From: Telopea speciosissima
Lineage: Eukaryota; Streptophyta; Magnoliopsida; Proteales; Proteaceae
DNA: 64,000 bases
Reading direction: 5' to 3'
NCBI RefSeq assembly: GCF_018873765.1
Contig: NC_057920.1
Location: 6,585,307 to 6,649,306, forward strand
Below the pieces are notes generated by a model that was not told the origin of the DNA, made no database searches, and saw only the letters and a program-made list of their open reading frames with translations. Shown here one piece after another: positions 1-13,105 of the stretch (its first letter is position 1; each line of letters opens with the position of its first letter). A program made the position numbers and the translations under genes.

Positions 1-1003
1 GAGCAACGCTCTGAAAAATAACTAAGCATGAATATGGTGCAACTATAAGTCTTCAAATTTGTTTTCTTGGACTTGGTTATCTCTATAGCTGGATTTTTTT
101 TTTTTAAAAAAAAAAAATCTTGTGGTGCCATTAGTAACCAGATAACAAAATACTTGACCATGCATGAAGTTTGAGAACATTGGAGGGGTTCTTGTCACTG
201 CAGAACCTGCTTTTCATTTGAAATATTCTTAAATCATTTTCCTCATGTCAAATTGTTGCATCTGCTTGAGTTTACCACTGGCCACTGATATCAACTTTAT
301 CAATGGAATTGAATGACGCAACCCAGATTGAAAAACCACAAACTAGAAAATAGTGAGGTGACGGAGATTTAGACAGTTGAAAACTTGGCATAAAAAAGCA
401 CACCTGGAAACTTAAAGAGGTGTGAATCTGGCATTTGGTATCTGGGATTAGCTGCAGCCCCCAAAAGATTTTTTTTCGGCTGTTCTTAAAAACGTAATAT
501 TGACTACACTAATCAATTAGAAATTTATTGTCAGAAATTTAATGTACCTTAATGATGAATAACCTAAGGTATTATCAGCATTAATAAATGATTTGAGAGT
601 ACTGAATTAAAATAGAAGAAATAAAACTAGTTGACCATCCCACTGACAACTTGAATGAGAGTTTGCTATGTGCACCTATGTTTTTTCTTGGGCTTGCATC
701 ATATAGATTTTGGATGATCGTCATCTCCTTAATTGCTTGAAATTTCTGAACACAAGTTGAATTTTCTAGGAATTTTATTGAAATGTTTTGAACATGAAAA
801 TAAACTGTAGCATTTCTAGATTGATTTCCTATCCAGCGTACTTTGTAAAGCTGCACAACTATTGGTTAAATCTCCTGAATATTTGTGGGCTTCGGGCTTT
901 TCTTTTCTCCCCCCCCCCCCCCCTTTTTCCTTTGCTTTTGGTTTGAGATGTTGCTATCCATGGATTTGGTCAGGGATTTAAATCTAAATTGGTCTAAGGC
1001 CTA
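1..1003. other. Spacer or intron sequence left of the duplicated block
   Basis: No exon of the CRL gene or of any other family could be recognised here. Given the gene structure of the right-hand copy, this stretch should be part of intron 3 of the left CRL copy, with exons 1-3 lying before the window. It does not align with the matching part of intron 3 in the right copy (8338-9225), so one of the two introns has gained or lost sequence. A 15-base C run lies at 909-923. Confidence 0.5.
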
Positions 1004-1711
1004 GATTGTAGACTCTTGCTCTTTGGAAGAATATTGTTATTGGATAAAGGAAAAGAGTGGCTCCTAGAGTGAGTGTGACTTGTCAAAGGGTGTGTATCAG
1101 TTTGTAGTTGTAAATGCTGTAACAGCATCAATCTAAGAAATCAGCAGTGAAAGAGATGAAGAAGAACCGAAGGGGGGGAGAGAGAGAGAGAGAGGTCACA
1201 GCTAAAATTTAATGTCTAGCTGAGACAAAACCCATTATAAATATAAATTACAAAGTGTAACTACAGTCGAGGACGTAACTTAAACTAACTAGTTACAATA
1301 CTGCCCTTACTTCACTACACACTACCCACACTACCCAAGATAACCTTAGAAGAGTGGTAACACTTAACAACACTTAACAAATGCTATTATTGGTTTTTTT
1401 TTTTTTGGGTGTGTGTGTGTGTGTGTTTTGAAGCATTTTATGTTTCTGTGTGCTCGTTCTTGCATATACTATTTCTCACTAGTTCTCTGATCTCTTTAAT
1501 CCCTTAATTGTGCTTCCACAACATAATAAAATGGAATAACTGTTTTATGTTTGATATCACTTGATACTATTGTCTTAATTAGAAATTCCTATTTCTTTTT
1601 AACTTTTGATCGTTTCTCCTTTTTAGCATTGAATATTTTGGTATTATGTCTGCATAGGAAAGTTTTCTGTACATTCAGACTAAGCATCCATTTTTTTCAT
1701 GTTGGTGCCAG

Positions 1712-3561
1712 AATTACTATTGTCTTTCCAAAACTGTAGCAGAAAGTGAGGCTTGGGAATATGCAAAGCAAAGTGGGCTCGATGTAGTAACCGTTTGCCC
1801 AACTCTGGTTATCGGGCCAATGTTACAATCTACACTGAATTCTAGTAGTCGGGCTATTGTCAGGCTTTTGAAAGGTCTACTTTTACATTATGGCATAATT
1901 CGGTCTTTTTCTTTGCATATTTAGTACGCACATATCTTTTCTTTATACATGCATGTACATCCATAATTAGATTTGCAAGTTGGGACATGTAAACTTGATG
2001 AGCTTCAGCTGTGTTGTCGCAGAGATCCTAACTAATCTTATAATTATATAGTAGTTTGTGTTATGTGTGTCTCGAATTCTTGTACCCGTTTCAAAGATCT
2101 GCCCGCTCTGACATTTTTTGGTGGCCACCTGAATGGGATTTTTTTTTAGTTCTATGATGCTATACCCGATGGGTCGACCCATTCGGAGGAGTATTTATAT
2201 GTTTACCCATCTTGTTGTGTAAGCAAGTGAAACAAGTGAGATTTGGGGATTGTCGAGTTTGGGTTTTTGGGTGAGAGTTCTTGTTGCCGTTTTGATGTTC
2301 TTGAGAGATCTCCACTATAATCTTCTTCCTTTTACATAGTGAGCCATCTTCAGCTTTGTCCATGGATGTAGCACATCATATTGGTGTATGAACCACGTTA
2401 AATCTCAGTGTCATCTTTGTTTCCTCTGTTTTGTTTGTTCGTGTTTCGTGGTTTTTGTTTTAACAGTTTGCATTCCATGAGTCAATTCCGCTGGTTTCTA
2501 TTTTGATTTCCATGATTTGAAGCTCGAGTTTGCCTTGAAGTTGGGGTGACTGATTTTCTAGCTCCTGCTTGAATTTGTTTTACTTTTTCCAGTAGAACGT
2601 ATAAGATTTATATACAGATATGTAGCGATTGTACTGCTCATTTTTTTATAATAAAGGTACAAAGATGCATGACATATTATATTAATTTATAACATGTATT
2701 ATATGTCATGTAATTCTGTTGGAGGCATGCCTAAGATTTCATAAAACTCTGTTTTAATGTAGAAAGGAATCTTCCTGAAAATTTTTTGCTCAACATTGTC
2801 ATAACCATTTGCACGTTGAGCTGACCCCTTCTAGACATCTTTTTTTTTTCCCTTCTTGGAAATGAAGCTTTATTTTAAGTTACTTCTTTCAAACATGACC
2901 AAGCAGATGGATCTGAGTCCGTGGAAAACAGAGTTGCGAAAATTGTAGATGTTCGTGATGTAGCTGAAGCACTGCTGCTGGCATACGAGAAGCATGAAGC
3001 AAAAGGGAGATACGTGTGTTCAGCACACATGGCCACAGCAAAGGACTTGGTGGACAAGCTGCGGAGCTTATATCCTAACTACAGCTATCCAAAGATGTAA
3101 GTCTGCTTTCATGTACTAAGAAAACTATAGGTGAGGCCATTGGGCCCCCTGTGCAATCTGGGTTCACCTTGTCATCTGTCTATATCTCTGTATTTCAATC
3201 CATCACAGGTTGTTTAGGTCTAAGTATATTGGGTTAGACTTATTAGGTTAGGGTGAAGTATGTAAGTCTTTGGTTGTTCTATACCTGGTCCAAGTTGCAG
3301 TTCTTGCAATTTTTGGCCTGTTTTCGTCATGTGTTGGGTATATCTCCTTCACCTTATACCTGAATGGTGAACTTGGGTTTTTCCCTTATAAGATCTTCTC
3401 TTAATATTATTTAACTATGATTTGGCAGTTTCACTGAGGTAGATGAAGGTGCTAAGCTGAGTTCAGAGAAATTGCAGCGGTTGGGTTTAAAATTCAGGCC
3501 ATTGGAGGAGACACTTGTTGATTCTGTTAAAAGCTACCAGGAGTCTGGTCTCTTGGATTAA
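1712..3561 (+). CDS. Cinnamoyl-CoA reductase-like protein, left copy (exons 4-6 only, 5' part outside window)
   Basis: Three exons are visible: 1712-1874, 2904-3096 and 3429-3561, each bounded by AG acceptors and GT donors with phases that join cleanly (phase 1, then phase 2). The product is an NAD(P)-binding short-chain reductase of the CCR/DFR family. The visible part opens with [20 protein letters not shown], which contains the catalytic YxxxK motif (YCLSK), and ends SYQESGLLD before TAA at 3559-3561. The family converts phenolic CoA esters or related carbonyls with NADPH in the cytosol. The sequence is closest in memory to the Arabidopsis CRL proteins At2g33590/At2g33600 rather than to true lignin CCRs, whose signature is KNWYCYGK. 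An AATAAA lies at 3592-3597. This copy stays in frame to its stop, unlike the right copy. Exons 1-3 must lie before position 1, so whether the gene is whole cannot be judged here. Confidence 0.87.
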
Positions 3562-3835
3562 CCAAATGACACTTCTTTTTCGTCGACTGCTAATAAAGAA
3601 TAACTCATGGACATTGTACAACTATGCATGAGGGTTTCACAAGGGTGGAGGCCATGGTAAGTTTTTATGTCTCTAATATATATGGTGTTTTGTTGCGACA
3701 GCCGGTAGAGGAAGTTATATCTTAACTCCACTTATACATTATTTTGAAAATACTTTTTTACCTATTACATGTCTAAGTACACCTATAAAGGTGTTATTCA
3801 GGCATGCAAAAGTTCTGTTACATAGGATGAAGAGA

Positions 3836-4275
3836 TTCACATGATGATTTGATGCTACAATTGGACTCCTGGAGGCTGGAGTAGTGATGTCATCATTAAC
3901 ACCCTCCCCTATTGTCGAAGGTCCAAAACACCCTTTGCAAGTCTCAGGTAACCATTGGAAAAATAATGTTGCGATTCCATCTTGACTGTGGTGAAGGAAA
4001 ACTCTGGTTGTCTCTTATAAAGGTAAAAAAAATGCCGCATTACAATCCCATCAAGGTAAGCTTTCTTTGATTGCCCAAAATTTTGCCACATGGAAAAATG
4101 ATGTTGCGATTCTGATGCATTAGATAGATACAGGACAGTTTGTATGGACCACTTGTTAAGTTTCAAACTCATATTCAGCATATATGACCAAGTATCGGCA
4201 TGCATCCTCATGTATATATATATTCGCTTGGTACTCCAACTACTGTGTGAATCTCTCCATTCAACCAGGATTTTC
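3836..4275. repeat. Two dispersed repeats behind the left CRL copy
   Basis: The first part (about 3836-4010) contains the phrase TTGGACTCCTGG followed by ATCATTAACACC. Related sequence recurs at 12076-12250, 52850-52920, 53035-53100 and 58000-58085. The second part (about 4010-4275) contains a GCATGCATCCTCATG-like motif and GGTACTCCAACTACT, and recurs at 12235-12500 and 36490-36740. The copies behind the two CRL genes come from the tandem duplication; the others are independent. I see no coding capacity and could not define termini. Confidence 0.55.
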
Positions 4276-6900
4276 TAAGTCTTATTTTGCTACTTGGCAA
4301 GCTCCATTTGGATTGAAATTTGAAAAATGAACAAGAGAATTATGGCTCTAATTGGCCAAAATTAAGTCTCACCCAACATTCTATGTGGCAAATTTTTTGG
4401 GCTGATTAGCTAAACTTATCTTGTGAGGCCAACCAAATATACTTTGCCTTCATATAATAGTTCAGTTTACTGAAGTGAAGTGGAACTCAAAACAGTACTC
4501 AATTTACTCACTTTAGTGTGATTCTGATAGAATGAGCATTGACTTGCTAGGGCTTGACACAGAATGTATCACTGACATGGTTTTTCAACTACCATGGTAC
4601 ATCCTCACTTATTTCCGGTGCAACTGCAAGCAATAGAATGTGCTTCTGTGCTTCCCAGTTTCCCTTTATGATTAATAATGGCACCATGGTTCTTACCAAA
4701 ATAAATAAATAATGGCACAATGGAAGTCAGAAGAGAGGAAGAACCCAGTTAGAGAATATCAAACCCAGAAGCAGGGGAAAAGATAGGACCACGGCCAAGG
4801 CTTTAAAACTATTTCAAGGCTGTGTTTTATAACGCATGTATTCTTTCCCCACTGAACCCTAAAAAATGTGTTAGTGTTTCCTAAAGTTTGCTTCATTTAT
4901 TTTTGAGTAAATGACACTCAGGGTACCTAACATATTGAAACATTGTAGCTTAGGTACCTGATATTTCATATATTCGGTTTGAGGTATTTAAACTAGATTA
5001 TAATCAATCGAATTATTCAATTTTTTATTTTTCCAAATTTAACCTTGTAAACAGTTTGTTTATCCTTTAATTTATAAAGTTTTCTTTTTCCATCAAAAAA
5101 AAAAAAAAACCCCACATCACCTTCCCTTCTTCTTCCTGCAACACCACCGCCCCCACTCCTTGCTGAAACCCAATCCAACCCCACCCCCTACCTCCTTCCA
5201 ACCCACCACCACACCCTATGTTCCCGTCTCCCCCTCCCTCTGTTCCTCCTTACCATACCACCACCTGAAATATTCCTTCATCTTCCACATACAAAACATG
5301 AAAAACCGAACCCTAACCTTTTTTGGATTTTGAAAACTCGACAGTAGCCGTTCTAGTGAAAAATGCTGGCCATCTATTGGTTAGAACACCTTTGCCTGAT
5401 ATCGAAACACCCATGGTTGCCGCCATGGCTGGCTGCGACCGTCTCTTCCAATTTTTTAATGCAAAACGGTGACCAACAAGCACCCACCTGTCATCCATTG
5501 GCCCACAAATCTTCCCCCTTTTCGTCGGCTTGAAAATCTCAAACCGATCTAGGTTATTCATTTTTTTTTTTTTTAAATATTTAATATTTTTTTCTTTTTT
5601 ATTTCATTAAACGGGTCGATCATTAAACCCCAAAATTAATGGCTACAATACAAAACATTGATTTTAATTTTGTATGATTTAACTCTAATGCTAACTGTTA
5701 GAATCTTTGGATTTTCTTGAAATCCTAAACTAGTTCTATACAAAAAATTATAACATGATTGAATAAAGAATATGTATTTACACTTGTGTGTCTTGACAAA
5801 GAACAATTGCGAATTCACCAACCAAACTTGGATAACCACGATAAGAATATTCTACAGTCTCCAAATCTTTCGTGGAGCTCTCTTTTTTGTGGAGAAAATA
5901 AAAAAATGACTATAGAAACGCTCACCAAAAGTATTTATAATACTTCTAGATTCTGACCCACTTCCACAAAGAATCGGTATGGCCCATCTCAAGAATAACA
6001 AGTAACAAGTCACGTTAGCCCATGTATTTAGATTTTCATCAATGATTGACCCGATAATTAATCAATTCACATATCGACATTGAAAAATATCTATTGTAAC
6101 TTTACTCAAATGGTTACTTTGAGTTTTTGTTGAAGTATATTGACTATTATTGTTCGTTGGCTTAGAGTTTGAGCAAAGTTAAATTCTCTCTCTCTCCTTT
6201 TCTTCTTTTTTTTTTTTTTTAATTTTTAGTAATTGTATCTTATTGAACTCCCAATTATGGGATTTTAAACCCCCCTCCTAAAAAAAAAAACTCTCAACTT
6301 TGGGTATTCCTTTGCTTGAATGAATGTACATTATTCTATCAAAAATTAAGAAAGAATGTTATCTGTACTGCAGCGCACAGGTTACATCTAAGCACATGGA
6401 CTGGTCACTAAGATAGGATGATTATTGTATCCACCCCCATATGCCTGGGTGCAGCCACAGAGAACAATGCCCCAAAAATTAATTACTACTATTATCACCC
6501 AACTGACTGATAGTATCCTTTCAAATGTGCCCAAACGAAGTTGGAAGCTAAGTGGATTGCTACAGTTCTTGGTAAATTGCTATATCCCAGCAACCCAAAA
6601 AAGAAAAATTGACCATCAGATGAAATTATGGAGAGAGAGAGAGAGAGAGAACAGTAAAGAGCAGAAAGTAGATGATTGATGGAAAGTTGCCCCCATTGAA
6701 GAAGCATCCACGTAGCTCCTTTCTCTCTAATATTGTTGGTTAATATTGAAACGCGAATTCAATTGTATGATGTGAAAGGAGAAAAAAGCGAGACAGTTGA
6801 GCAATAATTATAAACGAAAGTGACGTTTGAGACAAGGAGGCGAGGGGGAAGAGTTGCTGTCCATGTACAAAGATATGATCCGAACTCGTTATCAGATCAG
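4276..6900. other. Intergenic spacer between the CRL copies
   Basis: No gene seen. The stretch holds a C-rich part shared with the right unit (5110-5270), several homopolymer runs, a (GA)n microsatellite at about 6630-6650, and AT-rich unique-looking sequence. Open frames in it have no recognisable domain. Confidence 0.6.
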
Positions 6901-6919
6901 ATAGCTAATCGCCATGTTC

Positions 6920-6926
6920 TATAAAG
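6920..6926 (+). promoter_or_regulatory. Candidate TATA box of the right CRL copy
   Basis: TATAAAG lies 108 bases before the ATG at 7034, a normal distance for a plant gene with a short leader. This is inferred from position and motif only. Confidence 0.45.
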
Positions 6927-7033
6927 CATTTTTCCGACTACCTAATACTAAAAGACAACAGGGTTGCCGGCTGAAGAAACTGGTCTCAGAGAAAAAAGTG
7001 TTGGGTTCTCTAATCTTTGAAGGTTAATCGTCA

Positions 7034-10000
7034 ATGGCAGAGAAAGGAAGAGTGTGTGTGACAGGCGCAGGAGGGTATGTGGCGTCTTGGCTTGTGAAGC
7101 TTCTCCTTTCTAAGTGCTACAGAGTCCATGGAACCGTTAGAGAGCCAGGTGACTCTATTGGCTCTTAGATTTCACCCACTGTTACTACCCCTTTTCTCCA
7201 CTCCATGATTGTACTACTTCTTGTTTGGTTTCTTTATTTGATGAAATTATAATGTGTTTTGTTGGTTGAGCTCTTCATTCTCAAAGTGGGAGTTAAGGCA
7301 TGCAACATATTTCAATGGTTCACCTACCCTCTGTGTCTCAGCTTCATTGTTAGAAGAATAATTTTTTATTTTTTATTTTTTATTTTTTATTTTTTTTAAG
7401 ATAAAATTTTCATTAAAGCCTTCCAACAAAAAAGTTTCGCTGAAATTTCTGGAACTTCCAATAAGGTCCTCTGAAATCTCTTGCAGGGGATGAGAAGAAT
7501 GCTCATTTGAAGAAACTAGACAATGCCTTGGAGAACTTGCAGCTCTTCAAGGCAGATTTGCTGGACTACAGCTCTCTTCACAAAGCCATTGCAGGGTGTG
7601 ATGGAGTATTTCATGTTGCAAGCCCAGTCCTTCTAGGAGAGATTCTGAATCCTGAGGTAAACATACTTCCTTTAAGCTATATCAATGTAATCATGTATGT
7701 CAGCTGGTCCAAAATGTGTTTCACTGTATCTGTACTTGTGTTTATCTCAAATACTTTTGAGGTAACCTGATGCACCTGTGGTAAACACTAGTAGAACTTT
7801 GTAACCTGAAGAAAAACAAACCCAATGGAAGTATCCTTATCATATAATGCCATGACATTCTTTGGTTGGCCAGAGAAAAGGTTGCATGGATTGGTCCTTT
7901 GTTTTTGGTTGACCCTCTTCCAGTTTTCCTTGTTTCTAAGGCCAATGATGATTTCTTCTCTGATACATCAAATGATCAAATATCAGTTCCCCTCTTTCCT
8001 TCCCTCCACAGTCCACTCCCCTAAACAAGACACGAAGTGAAAAGCGAATTGGACCTGATGCTGAGCAATATCCATTTCCCACTATAAGAATCAATCTTCC
8101 ATGGGATTTGCACATATTTTTTGTATCGTATCTCAGATAATTCTTTTGCAGGTAGAACTTATTGAACCTGCTGTTACTGGTACACTAAATGTACTCAAGG
8201 CATGTTCTGAAACAAAAGTGAAAAGAGTTGTGGTTGTGTCATCTGGAGCTGCTGTTGCCATGAATCCAACCTGGCCAAAGAATCAGGTTATGGATGAAAC
8301 ATGCTGGTCTGACAAGGAATACTGCAGGGAAACCAAGGTAAGCTATTGAGAAATATATGAGTCAGATTGGGTTCACTGAACTAGTGTTCTAAAAGAATAA
8401 ATCAGATTGTTCAGAGCAAGTAAGTCAATGTTTGGATGTTTCCAACATTTGATCTTCAATTCCTGAACTCTCCCTGTTGTGCCACATGTTTTTATTATTT
8501 CAGTTATGTAATGGCAGCAACAACTAGGTTTACTATCCCACTCACAGCAGGACTTGTGACTCATGACCAGCAAGCTATCACTACTTAAAACTCCCAATCT
8601 AGGGTTTAGAATAAACCAAAATTCTGCCAATTATTTGTAGTCAGATGTATGTCAAACCCTCAAAAATCAAAACAAGATGAAGATCTAAGAGTCAGATCTC
8701 AAGTTATAAGCACAATACCAAAATAGAAACTAGTACTCAGATTTAGTAACAATACACTATCTCAGCAACCACCGATTAAAACAACATGAAAATTCTGAAT
8801 TTAAACAGTATTCCATTAGTAGTCAATCATACATTAAACACAAACCAATCCAATGGCTCCATACGTCAGATCAACAGTTCGTGAGATTAGCAAGTAAAGA
8901 CCACATTTAGAAGCTAACAGTATCTAACAAACCACAAGACATAAATCCACCAAATTCCAATCGAGTCCTCCTGTTATGGCGTTGATCGAACCTCCAAATC
9001 GACGGTCAAATCTGAAGGTTAGATGTTCCTGGAATGATAGCCTAACACAGAACAGAAATCAATAACCAAGGTAGCACAGTTCTAATTCAGTTGCTGGAAG
9101 TCTAAGATTCTTCAACCACAGGTCAACCTCATCATCAACTGTGGACTGGTGATGAATACCAGCAGAACAGCAAGGCAGTAGCAACCATTAAATTGAAATA
9201 AACAGAGAAGAAAGTTGCCCAAATTGTAGACTCTTGCTCTTTGGAAGAATATTGTTATTGGATAAAGGAATAGAGTAGCTCCTGAAGTAAGTGTGACTTG
9301 TCACAGGGTGTGTGTCAGTTTGTAGTTGTAAATGCTGTAACAGCATCAACCTAAGAAATCAGCAGTGAAAGAGAAGAAGAAGAACTGAGAGAGAGAGAGA
9401 GAGAGAGAGGTCACGGCTAAAATTTAATGTCTAGCCGAGACCCATAACCCATTATAAATATAAATTACAAAGTGTAATTACAATTAAGGATGTAAGATAA
9501 CCTTAGAATACTGCCCTTACTTCACTACACAATACCCAAGATAACCTTAGAATAGTGATGACACTTGACAACATTTAACAAATGCTATTATTGTTTCTTT
9601 TCTTTTTTTGTGTGTGTGTGTTTTGAAGCATTTTATGTTTCTTTGTGTTCGTTCTTGCATATAGTATTTCTCACTAGTTCTCTGATCTCTTCAATCCCTT
9701 AATTGTGCTTCCACAATATAATAAAATGGAAGAACTGTTTTATGTTTGAGATCGCTTGATAGTTGATACTATTGTCTTGATTAGAAATTTCTATTTCTTT
9801 TTAACTTTTGATCGTTTCTCCTTGTTAACATTGAATTTTTTTGGGATTATGTCTGCATAGGAAGGTTTTCTGTACATTGAAGACTAATCATCCATTTTTT
9901 CATGTTGGTGCCAGAATTACTATTGTCTTTCCAAAACTGTAGCAGAAAGTGAGGCTTGGGAATATGCAAAGCAAAGTGGGCTTGATATAGTAACTGTTTG

Positions 10001-11756
10001 CCCAACTATGGTTATCGGGCCAATGCTACAGTCTACATTAAATTCTAGTAGTCAGGATCTTGTCAGGCTTTTGAAAGGTCTACTTTTACATTATGGCATA
10101 ATTAGGTCTTTTTCTTTGCATATTTAGTGCGCACATATCTTTTCTTTCTACGTGCATGTACATAATTAGATTTGCAAGTTGGGATTTGTAAACTCGATGA
10201 GCTTCAGCTGTGTTGTCTCAGAGATCCTAACTAATCTTATAATTATGTAGTAGTTTGTGTTATGTGTATCTCAAATTCTTGTACCCATTTCAAAGATCTG
10301 TCCGCTCCCAACATTTTTTGGTGGCCACCTGAATGGGATTTTTTTTTGAGGTCTGTGATGCTATACCCGATGGGTCGATCTGCTTGGAGGAGTATTTATA
10401 TGTTTACTTGTCTTGTTGTGTAAGCAAATGAAACAAGTGGGATTTGAGGATTTTCGAGTTAGGGTTTTGGGTGAGAGTTCTTGCTGCCATTTTGGTGTTC
10501 TTGAGAGATCTCCACTGTAATCTTCTTCCTTTTACATAGTGAATCATCTTCAGCTTTGCCCGTGGACGTAACACGTCATATTGGTGTGTGAACCACGTTA
10601 AATCTCTGTGTCATCTTTGTTTACTCTGTTTTGTTTGTTGGTGTTTCGTGGTGTTTGTATTAATAGTTTGCATTCCATGAGTCAATTCTGCTGGTTTATA
10701 TTTTGATTTCCATGATTTGAAACTCGTATTTGCCTTGAAGTTGGGGTGACTGATTTTCTAGCTCTTGCTTGAATTTGCTTTCCCTTTTCCAGTAGAACGT
10801 AAGATTTATATACAGATATGTAGAGATTGTACTGCTCTTTTTTCTTTTTTTTTTGTTGTTAATAAAGGTATAAAGATCCATGACATTTATGTCATGTAAT
10901 TCTGTTGGAGGCATGCCTAAGATTTCATAAAACTCTGTTTTAATGTAGAAAGGAATCTTCCTGAGAGAAATTTTCCCTCAACATTGTCATAACCATTTGC
11001 ACGTTGAGCTGACCCCTTCTAGACATCTTTTTTTTTTCCCTTCTTGGAAATGAAGCTTTATTTTAAGTTACTTCTTTCAAACATGACCAAGCAGATGGAT
11101 CTGAGTCCGTGGAAAACAGAGTTGCGAAAATTGTAGATGTTCGTGATGTAGCTGAAGCACTGCTGCTGGCATACAAGAAGCATGAAGCGAAAGGGAGATA
11201 CGTGTGTTCAGCACACATGGCCACAGCAAAGGACTTGGTGGACAAGCTGTGGAGCTTATATCCTAACTACAGAATCCAAAGATGTAAGTCTGCTTTCATG
11301 TACTAAGAAAACTATAGGTGAGGCCATTGAGCCCCTGTGCAATCTGGGGTCACCTTGTCTTCTGTCTATATCTCTGTATTTCAATATATGAAAGCTTGGC
11401 TTGCCTGAACCTAGATCAACACAATCCACCACAGGTTGTTTAGGTCTAAGTATATGGGGTTAGACTTATTAGGTTAGGGTTAAGTATGTAGTTCTTTGGT
11501 TGTTCTATACCTGGTCCAAGTTGCAGCTCTTGCAATTGTTGGCCTGTTTTCATCATGTGTAGTGAACTTGGGTTTTTCCCTGATAATATCTTCTCTTAAT
11601 ATTATTTATATATGATTTGGCAGTTTTACTGAGGTAGATGAAGGTGCTAAGCTGAGTTCGGAGAAATTGCAGCAGTTGGGGTTGAAATACAGGCCATTAG
11701 AAGAGACTCTTGTTGATTCTGTTAAAAGCTACCAGGAGTCTGGTCTCTTGGATTAA
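7034..11756 (+). CDS. Cinnamoyl-CoA reductase-like protein, right copy (six exons, one-base deletion in exon 5)
   Basis: Exons are 7034-7148, 7487-7656, 8152-8337, 9915-10077, 11092-11283 and 11624-11756, all with GT-AG borders. The first four join in frame. Motifs: TGAGGYVAS at residues 10-18 (Rossmann dinucleotide loop), GVFHVASPV near 80-88, VVVVSS near 121-126 (catalytic Ser) and YCLSK at 160-164 (catalytic Tyr and Lys). The full-length form would be about 319 aa, normal for the family. The likely role is NADPH-dependent reduction of a phenylpropanoid-type carbonyl or CoA ester in the cytosol. Compared with the left copy, exon 5 is one base shorter (192 against 193) just before its donor, where the left copy reads NYSYPK. 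As written, translation shifts to NYRIQ and stops at 11635-11637, giving about 279 aa without the conserved C-terminal 45 residues. This copy is therefore either newly broken or carries a sequencing error. The ATG was chosen because it gives the family start [14 protein letters not shown]. Confidence 0.87.
8338..9225. other. Front part of intron 3 of the right CRL copy
   Basis: Not shared with the left copy. It is AT-rich, with several poly-A-leaning stretches and no recognisable coding sequence. From 9226 onward the intron again matches the left copy (from 1004). Confidence 0.6.
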
Positions 11757-12650
11757 ACAAATGACACTTCTCTTTTATTGCCTGCTAATAAAGAATAAGT
11801 CATTGGACATTGTACAACTATGCATGAGGGCTTCACAAGGGTGTTGAGGCCATGGTAAGTTTTTATTTTCTAATGTATATGGTGTTTAGGTTGTGACTTG
11901 TGACAGGTGAGAAATGATGTTTCATAAGTTCACTTTTAAATTATTTTCAAAGTTCTTTTTACTTCAATCTTAAAGAACTTTAAGGAATTTGGTTAGGAGC
12001 AATCAAAAGAAGGTTACATGTTCTAAATACACCTATAAAGGTGTCATTCATACATTCAAAAGTTCTGTCATATAAGGTGAAGAGATTCACATGGTGATTT
12101 GACACTACAATTGGACTTCTGGAGTAGTGATGTCATCATTAATGCCTGCCCTATTGTTGAAGGTCCAAACTACCCTTTCTAAATCCCACAACCATCAGAT
12201 CTTGTGGATTAAGTGATTCTACCTTCACCGCAAGTGAAGGAAACCTCTGTCCGTCTCTTATGAAGGAAAAAATGCCACATTAAAATCCCATCAAGGTAAG
12301 CTCTCTTTGGTGGCTCACAAAATTTTGCCATTTGGTAGAATGATGTGGCAATTTTGACCATTGGATAGTGGACGGTTTGTATAGAGCATTTGTTAAGTTT
12401 CAAACTTATATTCAGCATATATCCCTGCGTGTATTGGCATGCATTCTCATGTATATATATGCACGCTAGGTACTCCAACTACTGTATGAATCTCTCCATT
12501 CAATTTCACCTTCCTTTCTTCTTCCTGCAACACCATCGGCCCCCACTCCTTGCTGCAACCCAATCCAACCCCCGCCCCTACCTCCCTCCAACCCACCACC
12601 ACGCTCCACACCCAGTCTCCCCCTTCCTCTATTTCTTCCCCAACCCCGCA
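9226..12650 (+). repeat. Right unit of the tandem CRL duplication
   Basis: Matches 1004-5290 through intron 3, exons 4-6, the 3' end (AATAAA at 11787-11792) and the repeats and C-rich tract behind the gene, with small indels throughout. The right unit is shorter because it lacks the roughly 800-base segment found at about 4280-5100. Confidence 0.8.
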
Positions 12651-12946
12651 ACCCCACCCTGCTGCGATCAATCACTCACCCCCTAGCGTGCAACATCCTC
12701 CCCTACCCTCCTCAAGCCCCTTCCCTGTTCTTCCTACTGTCCCAGCGTCCACTGCAACCCCTCCCTTGCCCAGCTAGCGGAATTGAGCAAGCTCAGGTTT
12801 ACCAAAAAACATATCTACTCAACCATTTAGGCAAAGTAATTTATATTAGTATAGATTAGGTCAAACAAACCAAAATTTGTTTATACTATCAATAAATTCT
12901 CTCTTAGAAAAATAAATAAATAAACCCTACTTTATGTACATGTGCA

Positions 12947-13048
12947 TGAGAGAGAGAGAGAGTGTGTGTGTGTCTTGGGAAATCATGTTAAGGATTGATT
13001 TGGAAAATTTAAATAGCAGTTAGGGGTTGGGGGGGGGGGGGGGGGGGG
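12947..13048. repeat. Microsatellite and G-run
   Basis: A (GA)n(GT)n compound microsatellite lies at 12947-12974, and an uninterrupted run of 20 G lies at 13029-13048. Long G runs are fragile in sequencing, so the exact length should not be trusted. Confidence 0.85.
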
Positions 13049-13105
13049 CGGGGCGCAGGGACGGGACAAGATTGAGATAGAGAGAATTTTGAGTTTCAAA
13101 TGAAC

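Larger units (their letters stand above)
1004..5290 (+). repeat. Left unit of the tandem CRL duplication
   Basis: From about 1004 onward the sequence can be aligned by eye, introns included, with 9226-12650. Shared landmarks are a GA-rich microsatellite, exons 4-6, a 3' end with AATAAA, two dispersed repeats after the gene, and a C-rich stretch (5110-5270 against 12510-12650). The left unit holds roughly 800 bases (about 4280-5100) that the right unit lacks. High similarity inside introns suggests a fairly recent duplication. The block ends are judged by eye and are approximate. Confidence 0.8.

Noticed and set aside
12390-12777. Proline-rich frames (for example 12550-12777)
   Set aside because: They read through a C-rich low-complexity tract shared with 5110-5270. 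No start context or domain, and they occur in several frames at once.
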